Source: Candidatus Kapaibacterium sp. (GTDB lineage: Bacteria > Bacteroidota > Ignavibacteria > Kapaibacteriales > UBA2268). Taken from it: a stretch of DNA of 15,849 nt. Location: positions 1 to 15,849 of the forward strand of contig CALHRB010000239.1 of assembly GCA_938038165.1 (NCBI GenBank), given 5' to 3'. Shown here piece after piece: positions 1-7,503 of the stretch. The stretch's first letter is position 1. The number at the start of each line of letters is the position of its first letter. Under the pieces are notes generated by a model. The model had not been told where the DNA came from and made no database searches. It worked only from the letters and a program-made list of their open reading frames with translations. Position numbers and translations under genes: made by a program.

Positions 1-34
1 ATCACCCGTGCGGGTTCGACTCCCGCCTTCTGCA
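1..34 (+). tRNA. 3' end of a tRNA, probably tRNA-Leu (5' part outside window)
   Basis: Visible parts are a five-pair T stem (GCGGG at 10-14 with CCCGC at 22-26) enclosing the loop TTCGACT, then a seven-base acceptor strand (27-33) and an A discriminator at 34. The CCA end is not encoded, since CAAA follows, so CCA would be added by the nucleotidyltransferase. The bases before the T stem (ATCACCCGT) look like the 3' half of a long class II variable arm. A class II tRNA with discriminator A fits Leu better than Ser, and Tyr is possible. The anticodon lies outside the window, so the amino acid is inferred. Confidence 0.75.
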
Positions 35-44
35 CAAATAAAAA

Positions 45-77
45 AGAGGGGACTGTTTTCCAAAAACAGCCCCCTTT
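45..77 (-). terminator. Intrinsic terminator between converging tRNA and surface-protein gene
   Basis: CTGTTTT (53-59) pairs with AAAACAG (63-69) across a three-base loop. After one A-C mismatch the stem continues with GGGG (48-51) against CCCC (71-74) and a short A-T/G-T extension. Read on the minus strand, the stem is followed by a run of T (complement of 41-45 and beyond), as expected for termination of the gene ending at 97. On the plus strand it lies just after the tRNA, with only a short TTT at 75-77, so it may also stop tRNA transcription. Confidence 0.75.
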
Positions 78-96
78 AGTTAATAAAAGCCTTTGA

Positions 97-3000
97 TTAC
101 CTTACGATAACCATTCTTCTTGTTTGAGATACTGTCGGAGTAGATAGATTCAAATAATAAACTCCGTTTGCTAGGCTCGAGGTATCATAAGAAATCATAT
201 GTTCACCTGCAGAAAATTCAGTATTTTCTGCTATTTTGTCAATGACTTTACCTCTTGCATCAGTTAGAGTTAAATTCACACGGGTATCTAACGATGAAAG
301 CTTAAATTTGAATTGAACATTATATTCAGCTGGATTAGGTATTACATCGTACAAATACACTTCCGATTTGATGATATCATCATCAGATATTCCTGTTGTT
401 GGTATATCTACCCGCAGTTTACCTTTGGTTACTAATTCATCATCATCGGTATATGTTTCAAACTCAAATTCTACAAATTCTTTGCCATCAAAAACAATCG
501 AGACAAATAATGGTTCAATTGAGCTTTTTGGAGATATTGAAGCAACAATTGCATCTTTAGCTTCCGGAGTTGCGGATAAAAGTTTCCACTCCCCACCAGA
601 AGTTCTATAACTTTCAAATCTTGCTTCTCTATTATTAATTTGTGGACCAACTGCGAGTATTGTACCATCTACAACCCTGACAATAAGCTTAGCAATATGA
701 TCAGATGAATAATTGTTATTTGTAAATCTCAAAGCAAATGTTCTGGCTTTTTCGGCTGTTGCAAGCTGAGAATATGCCATGCTCAGTTCATCTCCGCCTG
801 ATATTCCTGGTGTCCTCGATTTAATTTCGTTTAATCCTGAGAGTGTATCGTCAATGCCAGGAAATGTGAAATCAAAGGCAACATAATTCATCCAGGATTT
901 CATCATGCTGCTGTTCTCAAATACAATGTCGAACGATATTGATTTACCAGGTTCAAGAATTCCTCTGCTTGTCATGCCCCTTTCTGTGGGTGTTCCGTTT
1001 GTCCAGGAGGAATTTTTAGGTGTTACTGATTTGACCTTAATACCTGTTGCAGATGAAATGCTTGTTGCATGGATTGTTACACCAGCTGTAAATTCATCCT
1101 CTTTTGGGTTGTTGATAGTCAAGGTGCCCTCTGTTTCTGATTTCATCAGCATAGTCATAAAAGGTTTTTCATCCAGCATCAAGAGATCATTGTTTTCTTT
1201 ACCGTTATCAATAAAACTTTTCATTATAACATCTTTAGCAAGTCCAATATCCCACGAAGTGTTAATAGGCATCCATTTGCGGGTAAATTCATAGCAGACA
1301 AGTGTATCACAAGTCGTGCATTTGCAATCTGTAATAGTATATCTGATGCAAACTTTAACTTTTTGATAACATCCCTTCTTTGGTTTACTTGGTATATTAA
1401 GTGTAAAGTTAAAAAGCTGATTTATAATATTCGGGCATTGGTAATTGGTATAAGTCAGCTCAGAGGTGCCAATTCCTGAAGTGAACAATGGGTTAAGATT
1501 GCTCGAGGTGAAGACTGCACTTGGAACGTAGCTTGTATGTCCACCGTTTATACAGTGTTCATTTACAGTTACACTCACTATTGTAGCTCTTGCTTGCAAT
1601 ACAGGAGTTGGAACGACCGACAGCAAGTTAGTGAACGAGACCAGATTGCCAGATGACTGAGTTGCATTAGCTTTATCTATTTGAATTCTGAAAGGACACG
1701 GACATGGTTCCGGACATGGCTTTAAATCAAAACAGAAAGTTGTGTCGCAAAGTTCCTTATTGCTTTTTGGATCAATTAGCCATAATTTAAAGCAAACCTG
1801 ACCTCCGTTATTTGGTGACAAATAGAAAGCAGTAAAATTTGTTGCCACATTTGGAGGCATTGATGATGGAGTAATGGAAGATACTGTTCCAGAGTTAGGA
1901 ATTAAATTAACATTTGTAGTTATACCAGTCAAATTTATCGCAGTAAATTGTAACTGATATAACCATTGTCCACTAGAATTCATTGATATACATTGAATAG
2001 TTGCTCTTTCAACCTTAATACACGGTTGGCCTTCTTCAATTGTCAAGCAGGCATTGTTGGATTCAGCTGATAAACACACATTTGGCATATTAAGAGGTAT
2101 TGCCTGAACACCAAAAGAATTGCAAGCAGTTTCTTGTGGTTTGACTTGCTTGGGCGCTACAAATGGAATAATAACATTTAAAGAATTACCCGGGGCAAGA
2201 TTAACACCGGAGTTAGCTGATACCTTAAATGAATATGTTTGTACGGCAGTAGCACCAAAAGAACCAGTTACTGCACCAGTAGGATTTGCCACCCCACAAA
2301 AACCACCGCACTCAGTTGAACGGGTAGGATTTTGAGATTGGACAAGTCCTATGGTATTATATGTAGCTGCAAAACCAGTTGGTGTTATGTTTAATGCTCC
2401 ATTTGCAGGATCATAAGGCAAGAAGAATTGACTGCCTCGCGGATTATACGGGGGAAGAACTTTAATGTCATTAATCCAGGGCATTATATCCAGTAAACAC
2501 AAATTCGTCAACGGGGAATTGCCTGTATTCTGAACTGTTATCATAAATTGTCCCTGACCTCCAGCTTGAATAGAAGCAGAAGTTGACCATGGTCCGGGTT
2601 GACCATCAACATTAATTTTTCTTATTTCTTTCTTTGCCTGCAATTGAGCAGTTTGATTAACTGTAAGGAAAGCAACATTAGAAGTTACATTAGTTATATT
2701 GCTGGCTCCAATAGTAAAGGTGTTTTGATATTGCCCCGGAGCTGCCGGAGGAGTATCAGAGATTTTTACATCAAATTCGATAATGAAATACTCCACAGTA
2801 CCATCACAACGGAAAGGCAAGACAGGGAAAGTCCATGTTAAGTTAGTCGAACCAACTGTCGGTGTTGTAATAGTGCCTCCAATATTTGTTGGTACAGTTG
2901 CAGTCGTAGAGCAGCACGGTGGGGAATATATATTTGCCATCCAATTGAAAGTTCCATAATAATAAGTTTCATTACCCACATAACTGAGGCCTGCCGGCAA

Positions 3001-4608
3001 ATTATCAGTTATCGTACAGCTTGTCGCATTTTGATTTCCAATATTAGCAACTGCCATTCTGAATCTAACTGTATCACCAGGTTGGTAAGGTCCATTTGGA
3101 GTAACTTGACAACTATTGTTGCAACCGCCAATAAACAATTTAGTGGCAATGACTTTGGGCTGTGTTTGATCAGTAACTTTTGTGTGAGTTATTGATAATG
3201 GAGAAAGATTATTTGCACTGACAGTAACAGTATTTACCACATTCTGACCCGGTGTAACTGGATTGTTAGTCATAAAGTTAGTTGTTCTTACACATACATC
3301 CAGAAAATTGTAAACATTTTGCGATACCCCTATCGAACCACTATAAGTCCATTTAACCTTGCAAACATTGGGAGGCAGACCAGTCAATGTTTGCATACCT
3401 GCAGAGTTATAAACAACTGTTGTGCAAGGAGTAGTACTGCATGAACTACCAGACCAGCAATAAACATCAAGCGTTACCGGCATATTACTTGCGGGAACAT
3501 TAGTTTTAATTGTATTAACATCCAGGTGACCCGGGATATCGTCTTCCATTACAAAACCTGGCTGAGCAAGAGTGCCGGTGTTTGTATAACTCATCAAATA
3601 AGTACCGCAACAACCCGGAGCCCATACAGGATAGTAACTCGGATTATTCGGGAAATACATATTAAGACTCAAACCTTTGTAAATATTACCCTGAGATATA
3701 CCCTGACAAATAACTGTTGATGCAGTATCTGTCCATGTTGTCATTTGCTGGTTACACGGAGTGTTAAATGTCAAACTTGCAGAATTAACAACAGTCTGTC
3801 CGGGTTGGAAATTTGCACATGGATATTTGACTTTAACATAATAGACATACCATGAATTCCAAGGGCTGACATAGAATGTTGAAGGCACTCCTGTAAGGGT
3901 TATATTCGGTGGAGTACCGCTATAACCACCAGGAGTTACACTAATAACCGATGCATTAGCCGGCAGCATATCAGTTATTGAAACATTGGTCAAATTCAAC
4001 CCGCCAATGTCACCACCTGCAGGATTTATTATCTTAATTCGATAAATAACTTCATCATCACAAGCACAACCTGCTATCCATTCTTTTTCGAATGTCCATT
4101 TGTTTACAGGACGTCCTGCTTTTACACAACTTTCCTGACTATATGTGTAAGGTCCTTCTTTACTGGTAGAAATACCTGCTTTATTGCAGGCTAATTCGCC
4201 TTCACACGTAACCCCAGGCTTGAATCGGGCATTTATCTGAACTGTTCCCGAGCCGCTTGGCAATGTTAAGCCAGTTAAAATAAATGTAACAACATTGCCA
4301 CTTATACTGGATATTGGACTAGCAGGCAATGCACTTATAACATCAAGTGAAGGAGGCAAATTATCAATAATATATAGTGTTCCTGGTGCACCACCTGTCC
4401 AGCTATAAGTAATTGTATAGGTAAAAGGCTGTCCCGATGGAATTGGATTAGGTGCGTTATTTGTCTTGTTTATTGTTAAACTTATTTGAGCTTCGCTAAC
4501 CAGTGGCATGCCTAAAAACAACACAACAAAAATCCAACAAAATCGACAAAGTATGGACCTCTCTATTTCGGACAAATTCTTTGTAAATCGAAGAAAATTT
4601 TTTATCAT
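97..4608 (-). CDS. Large cysteine-rich DUF11-like secreted protein with T9SS C-terminal sorting domain
   Basis: Predicted secreted protein of 1503 residues; its exact function is not recognisable. An N-terminal signal peptide has an unusually long charged n-region (about 1-24), a hydrophobic core (about 25-38) and likely cleavage after SEA. Several DUF11-like beta-sandwich modules follow, starting near residues 44, 165, 305, 482, 655 and 862. They carry recurring phrases such as 'Y.I...N.G', 'DNLP.GL' and 'PGQ.V.N', typical of bacterial cell-surface repeat proteins. A CPEPCPCP linker and further Cys-rich sequence run to C1105, after which there is no cysteine. Residues about 1415-1503 form a type A T9SS sorting domain: 'YDVIPNPA', 'DARGKVID', 'LANGVYYLNL', and a basic end. 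In the FCB group this domain directs export by the Por system and then anchoring or release. The start is supported by AAAGGAG at 4614-4620, five bases upstream. The gene appears monocistronic. A structural or adhesive surface role is inference. Confidence 0.9.
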   Translation of the reverse strand: MIKNFLRFTKNLSEIERSILCRFCWIFVVLFLGMPLVSEAQISLTINKTNNAPNPIPSGQPFTYTITYSWTGGAPGTLYIIDNLPPSLDVISALPASPISSISGNVVTFILTGLTLPSGSGTVQINARFKPGVTCEGELACNKAGISTSKEGPYTYSQESCVKAGRPVNKWTFEKEWIAGCACDDEVIYRIKIINPAGGDIGGLNLTNVSITDMLPANASVISVTPGGYSGTPPNITLTGVPSTFYVSPWNSWYVYYVKVKYPCANFQPGQTVVNSASLTFNTPCNQQMTTWTDTASTVICQGISQGNIYKGLSLNMYFPNNPSYYPVWAPGCCGTYLMSYTNTGTLAQPGFVMEDDIPGHLDVNTIKTNVPASNMPVTLDVYCWSGSSCSTTPCTTVVYNSAGMQTLTGLPPNVCKVKWTYSGSIGVSQNVYNFLDVCVRTTNFMTNNPVTPGQNVVNTVTVSANNLSPLSITHTKVTDQTQPKVIATKLFIGGCNNSCQVTPNGPYQPGDTVRFRMAVANIGNQNATSCTITDNLPAGLSYVGNETYYYGTFNWMANIYSPPCCSTTATVPTNIGGTITTPTVGSTNLTWTFPVLPFRCDGTVEYFIIEFDVKISDTPPAAPGQYQNTFTIGASNITNVTSNVAFLTVNQTAQLQAKKEIRKINVDGQPGPWSTSASIQAGGQGQFMITVQNTGNSPLTNLCLLDIMPWINDIKVLPPYNPRGSQFFLPYDPANGALNITPTGFAATYNTIGLVQSQNPTRSTECGGFCGVANPTGAVTGSFGATAVQTYSFKVSANSGVNLAPGNSLNVIIPFVAPKQVKPQETACNSFGVQAIPLNMPNVCLSAESNNACLTIEEGQPCIKVERATIQCISMNSSGQWLYQLQFTAINLTGITTNVNLIPNSGTVSSITPSSMPPNVATNFTAFYLSPNNGGQVCFKLWLIDPKSNKELCDTTFCFDLKPCPEPCPCPFRIQIDKANATQSSGNLVSFTNLLSVVPTPVLQARATIVSVTVNEHCINGGHTSYVPSAVFTSSNLNPLFTSGIGTSELTYTNYQCPNIINQLFNFTLNIPSKPKKGCYQKVKVCIRYTITDCKCTTCDTLVCYEFTRKWMPINTSWDIGLAKDVIMKSFIDNGKENNDLLMLDEKPFMTMLMKSETEGTLTINNPKEDEFTAGVTIHATSISSATGIKVKSVTPKNSSWTNGTPTERGMTSRGILEPGKSISFDIVFENSSMMKSWMNYVAFDFTFPGIDDTLSGLNEIKSRTPGISGGDELSMAYSQLATAEKARTFALRFTNNNYSSDHIAKLIVRVVDGTILAVGPQINNREARFESYRTSGGEWKLLSATPEAKDAIVASISPKSSIEPLFVSIVFDGKEFVEFEFETYTDDDELVTKGKLRVDIPTTGISDDDIIKSEVYLYDVIPNPAEYNVQFKFKLSSLDTRVNLTLTDARGKVIDKIAENTEFSAGEHMISYDTSSLANGVYYLNLSTPTVSQTRRMVIVR

Positions 4609-5119
4609 AAAAACTCCTTTATAAGAAATTTGATGAAATAAAAATTTTTCATAAAAAAAACTTTTGATTAAATTAACAATTTTTCCTAATATTTACAAAA
4701 TAATTTAATTTGACATTCCTAATTTGTTTTTTTACATTAAAATAGATTAAATAACATTAAAATACAGAAAAAAAGGTTAAAATATGTGATATTGACAAAA
4801 TTTTATCAAGAAATTAAAAAACTAATATAAACTTCGGGATAATAGCATTCATTTTAAATAATGTTTCGGGTTACAAAAAATTTCAACAAGTCCTTTGAAA
4901 TACTATAGAGTAATCACACTATGAGTCTAAGTAGTAATCAAATATAATTCAGTTCTAAAGTGAATAAGAACAACAATCAAAAGCTTGTATCAATAAAATG
5001 ATAAAAGAGTTTCACATATTTCAGATGGAAACTGAATAAAAGATGAAAAAATTGTTTTATTTTAATCATTAGTAAAATGAATTTACTTTTTCCTTTTTTG
5101 GTAAAATAAAGAAATTTTG
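4609..5119. other. AT-rich intergenic region (about 510 bases) upstream of the surface-protein gene
   Basis: No convincing gene is present on either strand. The region must hold the 3' end of the peptidase transcript and the promoter of the surface-protein gene, both on the minus strand. Weak elements seen are an inverted repeat ATGAAA...TTTCAT at 4633-4652, a direct repeat ACATTAAAATA at 4734-4744 and 4754-4764, and a small hairpin AGTAAA/TTTACT at 5071-5087. A minus-strand TATAGT (4908-4903) has a poor -35 (TTAGAC) 17 bases before it. None of these is decisive in such AT-rich sequence, and I see no strong terminator for the peptidase gene. Confidence 0.5.
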
Positions 5120-7387
5120 TTAATTCTTGCAATATTTGTCAAGAAATTCGAAAAGTTCTTTGTACCACAGAATCTGATTTTGAGGTTTCAGAATCCAATG
5201 GTTTTCTTTTTCCCAGAATATGAGTTTTGAAGGTATTCCAAGGGACTGGGCTGCGGTGAAAGCTTCAAGACCTTGTGTGTAAGGTATTCTGTAATCGTTC
5301 TCCCCAACGCTGATTAGAATTGGTGTGTCCCATTTTTTTACATATTCGTGAGGGGAGAATTTGGTATATTGAGATTTATATTTGTCGTCCCAATACGGTC
5401 CGCCGAATTCCCAGTTAGGGAACCAAAGTTCTTCGGTTGAACCATATTTACTGACAAGATTAAAAGCACCGTTATGGGATACAAAAGCTGAAAATCTTTT
5501 GTTATGATTGCCTGCAAGCCAGAAAACAGCATAACCACCAGCACTTGCACCAATGGCAGCAATTCCTTTTTTATAAATATATGGTTCTTTGGCAATTGAG
5601 TCAGTTGCCGAGAGAATATCCTGCATTGGCAAACCTCCCCAATCTTTGCTTATGGCATCATTCCAAGCCTGACCGAATCCTGGAACTCCGCGTCTGTTAG
5701 GTGCAACTACAACATAACCTTTCGATGCCATAAGGAAAAGATTCCAGCGTAAGCTGAAATACTGACTAATGGTTGATTGCGGACCTCCCTGACAGTAGGT
5801 AATCATAGGGTATTTTCTATTCGGGTCAAAAAACGGGGGATAAATCACCCAGGTATGAATTAACTTCCCGTCTTTTGCTTTGATTTTGCGTTCAGTGATT
5901 GATGCTTCCATAATTGTGTTATATTCAATATCATTTTCAAAGGTCAGTTTGGAAAGTTTTGAATTATTAATATTAAGGCTATAAAGCTCATAGGGGCGAA
6001 TCATACTTCTCAGAGGGGCAATAATATTTTTTCCATCGGGGGTAATATCCAAACCGCCATCAAGATTGTGCCTGCCATTGGTGAGAGTTTTCCATTTCCC
6101 GTCGATGATCTGAATTTGGTAGATTTGCACTGTTGGACCGTCTTCTGCACTAAAATATATTGAGCGGCTGTCAGGAGACCAAACAAAATGCCCAACCCAT
6201 TGGTCTAACGTTTTGGAAAGTTCGGTAATTGTGCCTGTTTGTCTGTTATAAAGCATAAGCCTAATTCTATCAGACTCAAAGCCGGCTCTTTGTTGGCTTG
6301 TGAATGCTATCCATTGACCATCGGGGGAGTATTGTGGGGCTTTGTCATAACCTGGCATATCTTTGGTTATATTTTTGGTGCTTTTATCTGTCAAAGAATA
6401 GATAAAAATATCAGTATTTGTGCTAAAGGCATAGTTTTCAACCTTTTTCGAGGAGTAGGCGATTTCTTTTCCATCGGGTGACCAGGCTATTTGTTCAGCA
6501 TCATCAAAAGGCTTATCGGGTGTATCATAAAGTTCCCCTGGATTCAAGTCAGTGGCATTACCTCCGTTCGAGGGCATAATAAAAAGATGACTATACTTTT
6601 CATCAACCCATTCGTCCCAGTGCCTAACTGGTAATTTGTCATAAATTTTAACTGTGGATTTGTCTAAATAAGGGTATTTTTCCTGAACTGACATTTTGAG
6701 CTTAACCTCAGAAGTAAAAGAAAAGTATTTTCCATCGGGCGACCACTTCAAGTTGCTTACTCCTTCGGGAAAATCTGTTAATTTTTCAGTTTTTTCAGTT
6801 TCTAAGTTATATATATAAATTTGCGGAGTGCCATCACGTGTTGATATAAATGCTATTTTTTTACTATCTGGAGACCAGCAGGGGTCATAATCCTGAGCTG
6901 GATTATCGGAGATATTGATTTTGTCCGAACCGTCAATATTCATCAAGAACAAGTCTTTATTTTTCTTGTTTGCTTTAATGTCTGTCGTAGTGATTGGAAA
7001 AACGAATTTTTGTCCATCTGGAGATATTTTAGCACTACCAACCATTTTTAATGACATCATTATCTCTTCGGTGAAGAGCCTCGGACCGGGTGAGCCTGTA
7101 TTTGATTCTAATACCTTATCAAAATATGCACCTGAATCTCTTAGAAAGCTTACCAATTGGCGGTCGAACAAGTCGTCTACATCAGCATCAGACATTGTTG
7201 TGAGTTGTTCAGGTGTGAATCTCGACAGGAAAATTGGTAAATGTTTAGCTTGATCAGGGGTTAATTTTTTGAATTTTTCTAACATATGCTTTGTTGCGGG
7301 GAAAGGGGATATTAAGCCTTCTTCTTGCCCAAAGGAATATATAGAAGTAAAAATTACAAGTAGTAATATTAACAAGACTTTTTTCAT
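5120..7387 (-). CDS. Exported S9-family serine peptidase (prolyl oligopeptidase / dipeptidyl peptidase-like)
   Basis: Predicted periplasmic or secreted peptidase of 755 residues, probably cleaving short peptides after proline or a small residue. Residues 1-20 form a signal peptide (MKK, then LLILLLVIF, ending SFG/Q). Residues about 24-105 are a helical extension of unknown role. A TolB/PD40-type beta propeller follows, with seven visible SPDG/SPDS motifs (for example WSPDSKKIAF, WSPDGKYFSF, YSPDGQWIAF). The C-terminal alpha/beta hydrolase has the catalytic triad Ser615 in GASAGG, Asp698 in ENDYRIP and His730 in ENHW. Order and spacing match S9 enzymes, and the length is close to DPP-IV. Exact specificity (DPP-like or acylaminoacyl-peptidase-like) cannot be read from sequence. 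The start has only a weak Shine-Dalgarno (GGAT). The gene lies 116 bases downstream of the efflux operon on the same strand, with a terminator between, so it is probably a separate unit. Confidence 0.93.
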   Translation of the reverse strand: MKKVLLILLLVIFTSIYSFGQEEGLISPFPATKHMLEKFKKLTPDQAKHLPIFLSRFTPEQLTTMSDADVDDLFDRQLVSFLRDSGAYFDKVLESNTGSPGPRLFTEEIMMSLKMVGSAKISPDGQKFVFPITTTDIKANKKNKDLFLMNIDGSDKINISDNPAQDYDPCWSPDSKKIAFISTRDGTPQIYIYNLETEKTEKLTDFPEGVSNLKWSPDGKYFSFTSEVKLKMSVQEKYPYLDKSTVKIYDKLPVRHWDEWVDEKYSHLFIMPSNGGNATDLNPGELYDTPDKPFDDAEQIAWSPDGKEIAYSSKKVENYAFSTNTDIFIYSLTDKSTKNITKDMPGYDKAPQYSPDGQWIAFTSQQRAGFESDRIRLMLYNRQTGTITELSKTLDQWVGHFVWSPDSRSIYFSAEDGPTVQIYQIQIIDGKWKTLTNGRHNLDGGLDITPDGKNIIAPLRSMIRPYELYSLNINNSKLSKLTFENDIEYNTIMEASITERKIKAKDGKLIHTWVIYPPFFDPNRKYPMITYCQGGPQSTISQYFSLRWNLFLMASKGYVVVAPNRRGVPGFGQAWNDAISKDWGGLPMQDILSATDSIAKEPYIYKKGIAAIGASAGGYAVFWLAGNHNKRFSAFVSHNGAFNLVSKYGSTEELWFPNWEFGGPYWDDKYKSQYTKFSPHEYVKKWDTPILISVGENDYRIPYTQGLEAFTAAQSLGIPSKLIFWEKENHWILKPQNQILWYKELFEFLDKYCKN

Positions 7388-7426
7388 TTTTAAAATCCGA
7401 TCAATTAAAAAAATAAATTTAATAAA

Positions 7427-7459
7427 AAATCAGCAAAACTATTTAGATTTTGCTGATTT
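7427..7459 (-). terminator. Intrinsic terminator of the efflux operon
   Basis: A perfect 12-pair stem (7427-7438 with 7448-7459; core AATCAGCAAAA / TTTTGCTGATT) encloses a nine-base loop. On the minus strand it is followed by a T-rich tract (complement of 7401-7426). It lies 45 bases after the stop codon of the RND gene and 40 bases before the start of the peptidase gene, so it should end the efflux transcript. Confidence 0.85.
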
Positions 7460-7503
7460 GCTGAAATCAAAAAAGTAGCCAAAGATTGAAAAATTATATC
7501 TTC

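Noticed and set aside
905..1294. Plus-strand open frame of 129 codons inside the surface-protein gene
   Set aside because: It is antisense to a well-supported coding region, has no recognisable domain, and its composition is what an opposite-strand shadow would give.
4793..4830. Plus-strand TTGACA resembling a -35 element in the long gap
   Set aside because: No plus-strand gene follows it and there is no matching -10 at the expected spacing.
5071..5087. Small hairpin AGTAAA/TTTACT downstream of the peptidase gene as a terminator
   Set aside because: The stem is only six A/T-rich pairs, and the clean T run is on the plus side, not on the side the peptidase transcript needs.
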